Source of the DNA: Hyphomicrobiales bacterium
GTDB taxonomy: Bacteria; Pseudomonadota; Alphaproteobacteria; Rhizobiales; Xanthobacteraceae
NCBI GenBank assembly: GCA_027307405.1
Contig: DAHUXA010000007.1
Coordinates: 1-44,268, forward strand
Length of the DNA stretch: 44,268 bases
Direction: 5' to 3'
Position 1 is the stretch's first letter. Each line of letters begins with the position of its first letter. Under the pieces are notes generated by a model. That model had not been told where the DNA came from, made no database searches, and was given only the letters and a program-made list of their open reading frames with translations. Made by a program: the position numbers and the translations under genes. This document shows, one piece after another, positions 35,681 to 44,268 of the stretch.

Positions 35681-35720
35681 GTGGGGATGAGTTGTCGGTG
35701 CCAGGAAGGCAGCATCTGTG

Positions 35721-38315
35721 ATGTTAGGGTCACTCGTTACCCGAATAGTCGAATTTTGTACTCGATTCCCTTGGCCAATCATTGCCTTAGCCCTGATCGC
35801 GGCGGCGGGTTCAGCAGGCTATTCGGCTCGCCATTTCGCGATCAATACCGACGTCAACAAGCTCATCTCGCGGGAACTTGATTGGCGAAAACGGGAGGCG
35901 GAGTTCGAAAAGGCGTTCCCTGGCCATTTCGGATCTACCTTGATTGTGATCAACGCACCCACGATGGAGTACACGGCGCGCGCCGCGGCGGAACTGGCGG
36001 CTCGGCTGACGGCGCAGCCGCAGCTTTTCCGCTCGGTCGATGATATCGGTGGTAGTGAGTTCTTTGCGCGCAACGGATTGTTGTATAGGCCGACCGACGA
36101 CGTCGCGGGCTTCGTCAAGGGCCTTGGGCAGGCGGCTCCCCTTGTCGGGACGCTTGTCGGTGATCCCAGCCTTCGCGGCCTTACGCGCACCCTCTCGCTA
36201 GGCTTGATCGGCGTACAAAATAAAATGATCGCGCTCGATGCCTTGGCTCGACCTTTGTCGATGGCGTCGGCGACTTTCGAGGACGCCTTGGCAGGGCGCC
36301 CAGCCTCGTTTTCCTGGCAGGCAATGTTGAACGGCCAGCAGCCCGAGTCCGCAGACCTCCGGCGGCTCATCGAAGTCCATCCCGTGCTTGATTTTTCCGC
36401 ACTTCAGCCTGGGCAAGCTTCGAGCAATGCCATCCGGCAGATCGCAGCCGACCTACAGTTGGAAAAAAAATACCAGGCGCGGGTGCGGCTGACTGGTTCG
36501 GTGCCAATGGCGGATGAGGAATTCGCAACAGTGCAGGAAGGCGCTCTGACGAATGCGATCGCCACCATCGTGATTGTACTTACGATCCTTTGGCTGGCGC
36601 TCAAGTCGGCGCGCATTATTGTGGCAGTGTTCATCAGTCTTTTTGTGGGGTTGGCAATCACCGCCGCACTGGGACTGATGATGGTTGGCGCTCTGAACAT
36701 GATATCGGTGGCATTTGCCGTTCTGTTCGTCGGCCTCGGCGTCGATTTCGCCATTCAGTTTTCGGTACGCTACCGCGCCGAGCGTCACGATGTTTCAACG
36801 CTTCGTCCGGCAATAGTTCAGGCGGCGGAAAAAATAGGCGTTCCGTTGACACTCGCAGCGGCAGCAGTGGCCGCCGGTTTTCTGTCCTTCCTGCCGACAG
36901 CCTATCGGGGTGTGTCGGAACTGGGTGAAATTGCCGGCGTGGGCATGCTGATCGCTTATTTAACGAGCATCACGCTCCTGCCGGCACTCATCACTGTGTT
37001 CAATCCGACGGGAGAACCCGAACCTATCGGATACAGCGCGCTCGCACCGGTGGACCGATTTCTTCAAGACTATCGCGTCCCCGTCATCGTGGGGACGCTG
37101 GCAGTCGCCTTGTTGGGCTCGCCATTGCTTTATTTTCTCACGTTCGACTTCGATCCTATTCACCTGCGCAGCACGAAAACAGAGTCCATCTCGACCTTGC
37201 TCGAACTTGGCGGTGACCCACGCGCGGGAATCAATTCGGTCAATGTGGTGACTTCGTCGCTGGATGAAGTTTCTGCGGCCAGTGAGAAACTGCAAAAGCT
37301 ACCGCAAGTCTTGCAGGCGACAACGATGCTTAGCTTTGTGCCGCAGGATCAGGAAAAAAAGTTGGGACTGATCCAGGAACTGGGTCGGCAGCTTGGTCCG
37401 GCGCTGCAAAAACCGGGATCGAGCAAGCCGCCGACCGACAGTGAAAACATCGCAGCTCTCAATGGCATTGCCGATCAGCTCAATAAAATGGCCGGGAACT
37501 CGCAAGGGCCGGGCGCCGACGCAGCCAGGCGGATGGCTGCTAACGCGGTAAAGTTGGCGCAGGCAAGTGAGGAGACGCGGGCACGGGCGCAGGCCGCATT
37601 TATCGTACCGCACGAAACCGACACTGCCCAATTACGCGGTTTCCTGGGCGCCGAAAGGATCAGCAAGGACAATTTGCCTCCGGCACTTAAACGGCAATGG
37701 CTAGCACCAGATGGGCGCGCTCGCATTGAGGTCGCGCCTAAAGGGGACACCGACGACACCGAAGTTCTGCGATCATTTGCTCGCGCGGTTATTGCCGTGT
37801 ACCCGAATGCCACCGGCGGTCCGATTTCAATCCTTGAGTCGAGTCGCACCATTGTCCGGGCATTCTTCGAAGCGGGACTTTATGCGCTCGTTTCAATTGC
37901 CATCCTGCTATGGATTGTCTTGCGGCGGTTTGGGGATGTGCTGCTCACTCTTGTCCCCCTTCTTTTGGCAGGCGTCGTGACGCTTGAAATCTGTGTCTTG
38001 ATTGGAATGCCGCTGAACTTCGCCAACATCATTGCGCTGCCTTTGCTGCTGGGCGTCGGCGTTGCCTTCAAGATCTATTACATAATGGCCTGGCGATCCG
38101 GCCGCACGGACCTGTTGCAGTCGAGCCTGACGCGCGCGGTAATTTGGAGTGCCTTAACCACGGCAACCGCCTTCGGAAGTTTGTGGCTGTCCCAGCACCC
38201 GGGCACGTCGAGCATGGGCAAGCTGCTGGCGTTGTCGTTAGTCTGCACTCTGGCAGCGGCGGTGCTATTTCAGCCCGCGCTCATGGGAAAGCCCCGCAGA
38301 GCCAAGCGCTCTTGA
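35721..38315 (+). CDS. hpnN: Hopanoid-associated RND/MMPL transporter HpnN
   Basis: About 864 residues. An N-terminal transmembrane helix (about 15-35) is followed by a long periplasmic loop and then two bundles of helices (about 270-425 and 715-855), the two-fold layout of MMPL/RND transporters. HpnN is known to move hopanoids to the outer membrane in Rhodopseudomonas palustris. The position, divergent from dxs and beside hpnH and shc, supports the assignment over a general MMPL protein. ATG 35721 is preceded directly by a GTG (35718) at better spacing from AGGAAGG, so either may be the start. Its 3' end overlaps the convergent DUF2147 gene by 51 bp. Confidence 0.9.
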   Translation: MLGSLVTRIVEFCTRFPWPIIALALIAAAGSAGYSARHFAINTDVNKLISRELDWRKREAEFEKAFPGHFGSTLIVINAPTMEYTARAAAELAARLTAQPQLFRSVDDIGGSEFFARNGLLYRPTDDVAGFVKGLGQAAPLVGTLVGDPSLRGLTRTLSLGLIGVQNKMIALDALARPLSMASATFEDALAGRPASFSWQAMLNGQQPESADLRRLIEVHPVLDFSALQPGQASSNAIRQIAADLQLEKKYQARVRLTGSVPMADEEFATVQEGALTNAIATIVIVLTILWLALKSARIIVAVFISLFVGLAITAALGLMMVGALNMISVAFAVLFVGLGVDFAIQFSVRYRAERHDVSTLRPAIVQAAEKIGVPLTLAAAAVAAGFLSFLPTAYRGVSELGEIAGVGMLIAYLTSITLLPALITVFNPTGEPEPIGYSALAPVDRFLQDYRVPVIVGTLAVALLGSPLLYFLTFDFDPIHLRSTKTESISTLLELGGDPRAGINSVNVVTSSLDEVSAASEKLQKLPQVLQATTMLSFVPQDQEKKLGLIQELGRQLGPALQKPGSSKPPTDSENIAALNGIADQLNKMAGNSQGPGADAARRMAANAVKLAQASEETRARAQAAFIVPHETDTAQLRGFLGAERISKDNLPPALKRQWLAPDGRARIEVAPKGDTDDTEVLRSFARAVIAVYPNATGGPISILESSRTIVRAFFEAGLYALVSIAILLWIVLRRFGDVLLTLVPLLLAGVVTLEICVLIGMPLNFANIIALPLLLGVGVAFKIYYIMAWRSGRTDLLQSSLTRAVIWSALTTATAFGSLWLSQHPGTSSMGKLLALSLVCTLAAAVLFQPALMGKPRRAKRS

Positions 38316-38879
38316 GCATACATCGTCGCTCGGTTCGGGTTGGCTACCAGTTGTCTTGCGCGCGGCCTGGCCTTTTGTCGTTGCGCGCGGCGTCGTCGAA
38401 GCAGTGGTCGGCGGATCCGACGGCTCGACGCGGGTCCAGTTTTCACCGCCGCACAAAAATCCCAGGAAGCAGCCCTGCACGCGGAGGGTATTCGGATCGA
38501 CCAGGCTGATGCTGGCCGAGTAAGTGTGACCGTCTTCCGAATTATAAATCTCGCCCTCCCACTTGTTCGGCTTGCTTGGTGCCATACCGAGCAGGATCGG
38601 CATCCCGAGCGTCGGTCGGGATCGAAGGTTCGGGTCCGGATTTTTACGGTCTATCCCCGGTTGGGTTTCCCAGGAGACGACGCCCCACATCCGTCCGTCA
38701 CAATCGGCAATCTTGATTCGCGCGACTTGCTTGCCCACCAGCCATTCCCCGGTTGGTTCTGGTGGCGCAGGGACATTGGACGGCTGGGCTAAGGCGGCGC
38801 TGCTCACGATCAGCCAGGCCGCAAATGCGGTGTAAAGCCGTCGCGTGTTGCAAGGATTTGTCTTGGTTCGGTATGGCAC
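38265..38879 (-). CDS. Exported DUF2147 domain protein
   Basis: About 204 residues if started at GTG 38879, which has AGGG eight bases upstream and gives a normal signal peptide (ending VSSAALAQ); ATG 38927 is an alternative 16 residues earlier. The mature part has the DUF2147 pattern: GEWLVGKQVARIKIADC, D..NPDPNLRSRPTLG, W.G.IYNSEDGHTYSAS, LRVQGCFLGFLCGG..W.RV. Two conserved Cys may form a disulfide. The C-terminus is a Ser/Thr/Pro-rich tail that overlaps the hpnN coding end. DUF2147 proteins are small periplasmic beta-barrel-like proteins of unknown role. Confidence 0.85.
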   Translation of the reverse strand: MPYRTKTNPCNTRRLYTAFAAWLIVSSAALAQPSNVPAPPEPTGEWLVGKQVARIKIADCDGRMWGVVSWETQPGIDRKNPDPNLRSRPTLGMPILLGMAPSKPNKWEGEIYNSEDGHTYSASISLVDPNTLRVQGCFLGFLCGGENWTRVEPSDPPTTASTTPRATTKGQAARKTTGSQPEPSDDVCSRALGSAGLSHERGLK

Positions 38880-39068
38880 GTGCAAAACCCTGAACTCCAA
38901 TAGGTGCGGACGGGGGACATCTACCATCTGAAATAGCCAAAGTCGCGGCCAGTTCCTCCACTTAACCGCCCAAATTGTCCTAAAATGGAACTCCGGGACA
39001 GGCTCGCCGTTGGGCGAGAGGGCTTAATTGGGGCTCTCTGACGCCCCCGGTATTGAACGGAGTTTGTC

Positions 39069-40445
39069 TTGCTTGATTTTCCGACGGAGCTTAGCCCGCC
39101 GGCGCCGATTCCGCGGGCGCGGGCTTTAGGGCCGGTCTCGCTGCTGCGCGTACTCGCCGATAATCCTCTCGAAGCATGGACCACCGCCCACTTCGAACAA
39201 CCGATTGTGATCAGCGGTTTATCGATTGGACGTGTCGCGGTCGTGAGCGAGCCAGCCGCAATCCGCCGTGTCCTTTTTGACAATTGCGAAAACTATCAGA
39301 AGGACTGGCTACAGCGGCGCGTCTTGTCGGCGGGGTTGATAGGGGGCCTGTTGACCGCTGAAGGTCAGAACTGGCGCACGCAACGGCGGGCACTCGCACC
39401 GCTGTTTGCGCGCAAGGCGGTCATGAATTTTTCCACCGCGATGCTCGACGCGGCCAATGGATTGGCCGAGCGGCTTGCCCAACGCGAAGATGAAGTCGTG
39501 GATGTCGCGGTCGAGGCGACACGCGTCACACTGGAAGTGCTGGAGCGGACCATCTTTTCCGACGGGCTCGGGCGCGCACCGGAAGATATCCGCCTGGCAA
39601 TGAAAGGCTACTTTGAAACGATTGGACGGATCGACCCGTTCGACATGCTGGGCGTGCCGGACTTTGTCCCGCGCCCCGGGCGCCGGAAGCTGCGGCCAAT
39701 GCTTCGCGTTTTCGAATCGGCGGTCGATTCGATTATTTCGACGCGTCGCGAGCGAATTGCCGCCGATCCGGACGGGGCACCGCGCGACATCCTAACATTT
39801 CTGCTCAATGCAGCAGACCCGGAAACCGGTGAAGCGCTTTCTGAAGCGGAAATTCGCGCGAATATCCTGACATTTATTGCCGCGGGTCACGAGACGACCG
39901 CCAATTGTATTAGCTGGTCACTTTTTTTGCTGTCGCAATCCGGTGAATGGCGGGAGCGTGTTCAGGCTGAGGTCGACCGCGAGTTTGGCGGCGCCCCCGA
40001 CGGTCTTGCCGATCGCATTGTTGAAACCCGCGCGGTGATCGACGAGGCAAACCGCCTCTATCCTCCCATCACCGCTATTAGCCGCGTGGCTCTCGGTCGC
40101 GATGAGCTGGCCGGCGAGCCGATCAAGCCCGGCACCATGATCGTCATCGCACCCTATGTGCTCCACCGGCACCGCGCGCTGTGGGAAAAGCCAGACAATT
40201 TCGATCCGAACCGGTTTCTCGGCGATGCGCGCGAGACGATTGACCGCTTTGCCTATCTGCCTTTCGGGGTTGGCCCGCGGATCTGCATTGGGGCGACCTT
40301 TGCGCTTCAGGAAGCTTCGATCATCATCGGCACAATCATGCGCCATTTTACCCTCGAACTAGTGCCAGGCTTCACGCCATGGCCGGTGCAGAAAGTGACG
40401 CTGCGGCCAAAAAGCGGCTTGCCGATGATCGTACGGCGCCGCTAA
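39069..40445 (+). CDS. Cytochrome P450
   Basis: A 458-residue P450. The I-helix oxygen-activation motif AGHETT is at 272-277, the K-helix ExxR is E326-A-N-R329, and the heme loop FGVGPRICIG carries the thiolate ligand Cys406. WRTQRR is the C-helix heme propionate contact. No N-terminal anchor is seen, so it is probably soluble and would use ferredoxin or a similar donor (none in this window). TTG 39069 with GGAG six bases upstream is the start. A deaminase gene follows after 9 bp. The substrate is unknown; the hopanoid context makes a membrane lipid or terpenoid conceivable. Confidence 0.93.
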   Translation: MLDFPTELSPPAPIPRARALGPVSLLRVLADNPLEAWTTAHFEQPIVISGLSIGRVAVVSEPAAIRRVLFDNCENYQKDWLQRRVLSAGLIGGLLTAEGQNWRTQRRALAPLFARKAVMNFSTAMLDAANGLAERLAQREDEVVDVAVEATRVTLEVLERTIFSDGLGRAPEDIRLAMKGYFETIGRIDPFDMLGVPDFVPRPGRRKLRPMLRVFESAVDSIISTRRERIAADPDGAPRDILTFLLNAADPETGEALSEAEIRANILTFIAAGHETTANCISWSLFLLSQSGEWRERVQAEVDREFGGAPDGLADRIVETRAVIDEANRLYPPITAISRVALGRDELAGEPIKPGTMIVIAPYVLHRHRALWEKPDNFDPNRFLGDARETIDRFAYLPFGVGPRICIGATFALQEASIIIGTIMRHFTLELVPGFTPWPVQKVTLRPKSGLPMIVRRR

Positions 40446-40454
40446 AGAGATTGG

Positions 40455-41081
40455 ATGGTTGCCAAGACAGACGGCCAGGACACGGACCATTCCGTCATCG
40501 ATGCCGAAATGATGGCACGTTGCATCCGCCTTTCGGGGACGGCCACACAACGCGGCGAATTGCCTTTTGCAGCGCTTGTTTGCAGAGGCCATGACGTTGT
40601 GGCGGAGGCGACAAATCAGGTCGTGCATCACGGGGACGTGACGCGTCACGCCGAGCTGGTTGCCCTCTCGGAAACCCAAAAGATTCTGAAACGCAGGGGT
40701 CTCGCCGACTGCACGCTCTATACGACCGTCGAACCTTGCGCGATGTGCTCCTATGCCATTCGGGAGACGCGGATAAGCCGCGTCGTATATTCCATCAACT
40801 CGCCGATCATGGGCGGACTGTCCAAATGGAATGTGTTGCGGGATGCCGAGCTTTCGCACGCATTGCCGGAAGTCTTTGGATCCGTACCCGAAGTGATTGC
40901 GGGGCTGTTGCGTCGAGAAGCCGAAAAAGTTTGGTCGACATGGAATCCACTTTTCTGGTCGGCCATAAAGCTCCGCGGATATTTGGGTGGGGATGCCCAA
41001 AATGACTGCGAGCACCTGCCGGCAATTCCGCAGCGTCTCGGTTTGTTACGCAGGCTTTTTAGTCTTCATGGCCATCAATAG
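40455..41081 (+). CDS. Cytidine-deaminase-fold nucleoside/base deaminase
   Basis: A 208-residue protein with the zinc site of this fold: H65-A-E67 (RHAELVAL) and P94-C95-x2-C98 (VEPCAMC), where Glu67 is the proton shuttle. Members include tRNA adenosine-34 deaminase, guanine deaminase and relatives. The C-terminus after about residue 150 is longer than in TadA and has WSTWNPLFW and a basic end. It is likely co-transcribed with the P450 gene 9 bp upstream. The substrate cannot be read from sequence. Because the hopanoid locus forms adenosylhopane, an adenosyl-lipid is a speculative candidate. Confidence 0.88.
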   Translation: MVAKTDGQDTDHSVIDAEMMARCIRLSGTATQRGELPFAALVCRGHDVVAEATNQVVHHGDVTRHAELVALSETQKILKRRGLADCTLYTTVEPCAMCSYAIRETRISRVVYSINSPIMGGLSKWNVLRDAELSHALPEVFGSVPEVIAGLLRREAEKVWSTWNPLFWSAIKLRGYLGGDAQNDCEHLPAIPQRLGLLRRLFSLHGHQ

Positions 41082-41091
41082 GCTTGCGAAC

Positions 41092-41424
41092 CTATTGGCC
41101 GTGATCCTCCAGAACTTTCAGGCAGACTCTCCTCAGACTCTTGCGATGCTCTTGAAGGCACGCCAGAACGCGCAATGAGTCGGGAATGAAGTCGCGACAG
41201 AATTTGGTCGAGTCGGGAGCGCAAGCAGCTTGCTCCTCGGGAGTCCCTTGCAAAAACCCACCAGACGGCGGCGATGAAGGCATGCGCTCCGACCTTGCAG
41301 AACTGATGCACGGCGGACCACCAGACGGCGGCGTTGTCGTCTTTTTATCGTCAACGGCCAACGCTGTGCCGCTGGCAATTTGAATGAGGGCGAGAGCAGC
41401 GCAGATTTTAAGATACATTGTCAT
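41092..41424 (-). CDS. Small exported cysteine-rich protein
   Basis: A 110-residue protein with a signal peptide (MTMYLKICAALALIQIASGTALA). The middle has a PPSGG motif twice, encoded by a 16-bp DNA repeat (41258-41273 and 41318-41333). The C-terminal part has a cysteine-rich repeat pattern, C-x6-FC, ACLQEHRKSL and VCLKVL, as in GLG1-type Cys-rich repeats found in many alphaproteobacterial secreted proteins. Disulfide-bonded folding is likely. Function unknown. The longer frame from 41481 is disfavoured since it hides the signal. It converges on the deaminase gene with 10 bp between stops. Confidence 0.7.
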   Translation of the reverse strand: MTMYLKICAALALIQIASGTALAVDDKKTTTPPSGGPPCISSARSERMPSSPPSGGFLQGTPEEQAACAPDSTKFCRDFIPDSLRVLACLQEHRKSLRRVCLKVLEDHGQ

Positions 41425-41533
41425 ACGCCTTGATTTCGTGCATTGTTTCATGACAACCGCGGCAGCGTTTCCACGTTCCATCAGGAACTACGGAATGCCA
41501 AGTTCAGACATGTCAGTGGCCTCATTGTGGACG

Positions 41534-42022
41534 ATGACTGTCTTACGCAAAGCCAGCTTGGCCCTGGCTTTTACGCTTTCCGTTATCGCAACAGGCTACG
41601 CGCAAAGTATTGCGCCATTTGACCGGCTGGCGGGACAATGGTCTGGCTCCGGCACAATCGAACTGTCCAATGGCACACACGAGTTTATCAGGTGCCGTGC
41701 AGCTTACGATGCCCTCCACGATCAACGCAAACTTCAGCTCAACATTCGCTGCGCCAGCGAGAGTTTCAATTTTGACCTGCGCGCCAGCGCTCACTATTCC
41801 GGCGGCGCGATTAGTGGCAACTGGAGCGAGTCGACCCGCAACGTCGGCGGCACGATTTCTGGCAAGGCCGAAGGTGATCGTTTCCAGGTCGTGGCCAGGT
41901 CGTCGTCTTTTGCCGCAAGTCTGACCGTCGTCACCCATGGTGGACGACAGTCGGTCATCATCAGATCGCAGGATAGCCAGGCGAGCGTGCGAGGCGCCTC
42001 GATCAACCTCAAGCGCAGCTGA
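41534..42022 (+). CDS. Exported hypothetical protein
   Basis: A 162-residue protein from ATG 41534. It opens with a signal peptide (MTVLRKASLALAFTLSVIATGYAQ) and then a beta-rich domain: FDRLAGQWSGSGTIEL, RCRAAYDAL, then alternating short strands to INLKRS. I do not recognise a named family; the start of the domain resembles small lipocalin-like or heme-free nitrobindin-like barrels, but no ligand residues can be named. The upstream extension of the frame (from 41384) lacks a signal at its start and is probably not translated. It is convergent with the RND gene (11 bp). Confidence 0.68.
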   Translation: MTVLRKASLALAFTLSVIATGYAQSIAPFDRLAGQWSGSGTIELSNGTHEFIRCRAAYDALHDQRKLQLNIRCASESFNFDLRASAHYSGGAISGNWSESTRNVGGTISGKAEGDRFQVVARSSSFAASLTVVTHGGRQSVIIRSQDSQASVRGASINLKRS

Positions 42023-42033
42023 CCGTTAAGCAC

Positions 42034-44268
42034 CTATTCGGCTGAAGATCGCAGCAGCGAGCGCCTTGACATCCGGCGCACGATTTTGCTGAGGAACATG
42101 GCAATCGGCCGCAACATGAACAGGTCCGCGAGCAGCGCGGCGACCATCGCAAAGGCGCTCAGCCAGCCGAAGAGCCGAAGCGAGGGCAGACTTGAGAGAA
42201 CGGTCATTGCCAACCCGCAAGCCAGCACTGCCGACGTCAGGATTAGCGGCGGGCCGACCAAAATAGTGGCTCGTTCGACCCCGACGGCAGGGTCGGGATC
42301 GATATCTTCGATCTGCAAGCGGTTGAGGAAGTGAATCGTCGCGCTCAGCCCGAGGCCGAACGATACGGTCAGAGCGATCACGCTGGCGAATTGCAGTCCC
42401 TGACCCGTCACGAGCAGCAAGCTGCCGGCGAGAACGATCGGAAAAAGCCCCGGCAATATACTGATGAGCATCACGACGGGCGACCAGAACGCGAGACCGA
42501 TGAATGCGGCCACGAAAACAATCTCAATCGTGAGCCCTCTGCTCAATTTGTCGATCATCAGGGCGCTATTACGCGCCGAGATCACCGAAAGGCCGGTCAC
42601 GGAAATCTTGTATCCCGGATATTTCGCCCGAATACTGTTCAATTGTTGGTCCGCGCGGTCGACAATCGGCAGCAATTGGCTGGCGTCCGAATCCGGGACG
42701 CGCCCGCTGACGATGACGGCATCCTGCTCGGCTGAAACAAATCGGCGCGTGAGATAAGGCGGTAGCAGGTCGACGTATTCTTTGAGCGTTTCGACGTCGG
42801 ACTTATGCAACTTCTCAGCCAGCCATCGCCGCAGGGTGTCCAGTGACCAGACGTTGCCGACGCCCGGCTGATGCTCAAGCAACGTGTGGACGTCGGCAAT
42901 CACCGCCAGCGTCTCGGGTGCATACAGAGATGCGCCTTTCGGGAACTGAATATAGACATCGAAAGGATTTGCCCCGGTCAGCTTGGCATCAAGGCGGCTG
43001 CTGGCCTTAACGGCCTGCTCGCGGTCGGGCACCTGATCTGCGAGCCGATACCGCGCCTGAAGTTGCGCGTAGCCGAGCGATAGCACAGCGACGACCAGCA
43101 AGCTCATCAAAGAATAGAGCCCGGGCCGCGCCACCATCTGAACTGCGATCCAGCCGCAAAACCGACGCAGTGCGTTGAGCGCAGTGTCCATGTTTCTGAC
43201 AGCTGCAACGAATTCGGCCTCGTTGCGAATGAGCAGTACGCCGAGCAACGGAACACCCATCAACACTGCGACCAGAGCGACCGTGACTGCGACCAGCCCC
43301 GCTTCACCGAAGGTTCGAATGAGGTCCGATGACGAAAACTGCAAGGCAATAAACGACACGCCGGCCGTTGCATGTGTCAGCACGCAGGCCGGTCCGACGA
43401 TGAGAAGAGCGTTGCGAAAAGCGGTGACCTTGTCATCGCCGGCCAGTAGGCGGTCACGCGCAGCAAAGGTGATTTGCATGCTGTCGGAAAAGCTGATGAC
43501 CATGATGAGCGGTGTCATCACGTTCAGAAACATGTTCAGACTGAATCCGAACCACCCAAGCGCGCCGAGTGCGAGAAGGATGGCAACAAGAGGGGGGCCG
43601 GCGGCAATGACCATGAACGAAAAGCGGCGGAAGAACATGATCGCGATCAGACAGCCGACCACGAAACCGAGCGAGTTGTAGACCAGGCGATCGCTTTGAA
43701 TGGCGTTACGAATTTCATGCTGCATTACCGGGACACCGGAAAGCTCGCCTCTCAGTCCGGTGCCTGCCAACTGGGTTTTAACTTCCTCGCGGATTTCATC
43801 GACAATTTTATTGAGCCTGCCCGGCCCGGTCGCATCAGGCTCCAGGGCAAGCACCATCAATGTCAACTTGCCGTCGGGGGACAGCATCTTGTCCTTGATG
43901 ATTTCGTTCGCCATGACCCGCTCGATAAGCGCTTGATATTCGGCGCCCTGTGGCAGCGGGTTGGGAAATAGGGGAGGCGGAATTTGTCCATTACTCGGCG
44001 GCTCGCGTGCGGAAAATATCGAGATCAGACCCCTGGTGCCGTCGATGAGTTGAAGGTTGATTGCAAGCTCGCGGAGCTTTTCCAGGGACGGTCGCGCCAG
44101 CAGCTGATCGCCTTCAATCACGATAAGAACGTCGAATTCGTTTGAGGGGAAACGGTGCGTGACCTCTTCGTAGGTCCGGAATTCGGCGGTATCGGATCGG
44201 AATAATTGACTCAGCGAATCGTCGACCTTTACGCGCACGAAACCGACCGCCGCTACGATGCTCAGTAC
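42034..44268 (-). CDS. Second MMPL/RND-family transporter (N-terminus cut by window edge)
   Basis: The frame stays open to the right edge; about 744 residues are visible. The first codons in the window encode the end of a transmembrane helix (VLSIVAAVGFVRV), so only a short N-terminus is missing. A periplasmic domain follows, then a helix bundle (about residues 205-340), a second periplasmic domain and a second bundle (about 560-735): the two-fold MMPL layout. The motif around VVMLISILPGLFPIVLAGSLLLVTG is in the second bundle. It may export a lipid or hydrophobic compound. It is not close in sequence to HpnN next door, so a second cargo is likely (inference). Confidence 0.9.
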   Translation of the reverse strand, partial: VLSIVAAVGFVRVKVDDSLSQLFRSDTAEFRTYEEVTHRFPSNEFDVLIVIEGDQLLARPSLEKLRELAINLQLIDGTRGLISIFSAREPPSNGQIPPPLFPNPLPQGAEYQALIERVMANEIIKDKMLSPDGKLTLMVLALEPDATGPGRLNKIVDEIREEVKTQLAGTGLRGELSGVPVMQHEIRNAIQSDRLVYNSLGFVVGCLIAIMFFRRFSFMVIAAGPPLVAILLALGALGWFGFSLNMFLNVMTPLIMVISFSDSMQITFAARDRLLAGDDKVTAFRNALLIVGPACVLTHATAGVSFIALQFSSSDLIRTFGEAGLVAVTVALVAVLMGVPLLGVLLIRNEAEFVAAVRNMDTALNALRRFCGWIAVQMVARPGLYSLMSLLVVAVLSLGYAQLQARYRLADQVPDREQAVKASSRLDAKLTGANPFDVYIQFPKGASLYAPETLAVIADVHTLLEHQPGVGNVWSLDTLRRWLAEKLHKSDVETLKEYVDLLPPYLTRRFVSAEQDAVIVSGRVPDSDASQLLPIVDRADQQLNSIRAKYPGYKISVTGLSVISARNSALMIDKLSRGLTIEIVFVAAFIGLAFWSPVVMLISILPGLFPIVLAGSLLLVTGQGLQFASVIALTVSFGLGLSATIHFLNRLQIEDIDPDPAVGVERATILVGPPLILTSAVLACGLAMTVLSSLPSLRLFGWLSAFAMVAALLADLFMLRPIAMFLSKIVRRMSRRSLLRSSAE

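Noticed and set aside
35501-35720. EcfG-type (GGAAC...GTT) stress promoter near dxs/hpnN
   Set aside because: A GGAAC exists on the minus strand near 35640 but no matching -10 GTT at the right spacing was found.
1-44268. CRISPR arrays, tRNA/rRNA genes, insertion sequences, phage or integrase genes
   Set aside because: No regularly spaced repeats, no tRNA-like cloverleaf and no transposase or integrase motif were seen in any frame.

Overview
The window looks like a chromosomal segment of an alphaproteobacterium, most likely Hyphomicrobiales (Bradyrhizobium / Rhodopseudomonas / Xanthobacteraceae-like). The grounds are the gene-overlapping hopanoid operon hpnB-hpnC-hpnD-hpnE-shc, a dxs-ispH-hpnH operon beside hpnN, Bug-type (TctC) solute receptors, DUF2336 and single-domain PilZ proteins, and LTxxQ and DUF2147 envelope proteins. 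I see no rRNA, tRNA, CRISPR array, transposase, integrase or phage gene. Coding density is high and gene ends overlap often.

Left part (1-8.3 kb), small-molecule metabolism. A Bug receptor cut by the left edge is divergent from a UbiD-family decarboxylase, which is followed by a second Bug receptor. Converging on them is a tight minus-strand operon read from right to left: a B12-binding radical SAM enzyme, an LCAT-like alpha/beta hydrolase (4-bp ATGA overlap) and an FAD aromatic-type monooxygenase (11-bp gap). I cannot assign a pathway to this three-enzyme operon.

Middle part (8.4-21.7 kb), nucleotide second messengers and envelope. It holds a class III nucleotide cyclase fused to an AAA/TPR module, a cyclopropane-synthase-like methyltransferase, a membrane-anchored P-loop protein whose Walker A lysine is arginine, a membrane cNMP-binding protein of Popeye-like layout, two PilZ paralogues, a zinc-ribbon protein, a 57-residue membrane protein, a Crp/Fnr regulator, a Cache-PAS-GGDEF-EAL protein and a DUF2336 protein. 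Makers and receivers of cyclic mononucleotides and of c-di-GMP thus lie together. A DoxX protein and a TcuA-like flavoprotein follow on the minus strand (21.8-23.8 kb).

Right part (24.0-44.3 kb), the hopanoid region. hpnB, hpnC, hpnD, hpnE and shc form one operon in which every junction overlaps; HpnCDE make squalene from farnesyl diphosphate and Shc cyclises it to hopene. On the opposite strand dxs and ispH (isoprenoid precursor supply), hpnH (adenosylhopane formation) and an LTxxQ protein form a second operon. hpnN (hopanoid transport) is divergent from dxs. Beyond it lie a DUF2147 protein, a cytochrome P450 with a cytidine-deaminase-fold enzyme 9 bp behind it, two small exported proteins and a second MMPL/RND transporter that runs off the right edge. 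hpnG, expected near shc and hpnH, is absent from the window.

Most interesting: the uncharacterised B12-radical SAM / hydrolase / monooxygenase operon; the Walker A variant protein; the P450-deaminase pair and second RND transporter in a hopanoid locus without hpnG; and operator-like repeats at 14950-14967 and 35607-35680. All functions are read from sequence motifs and context; no database search was possible.
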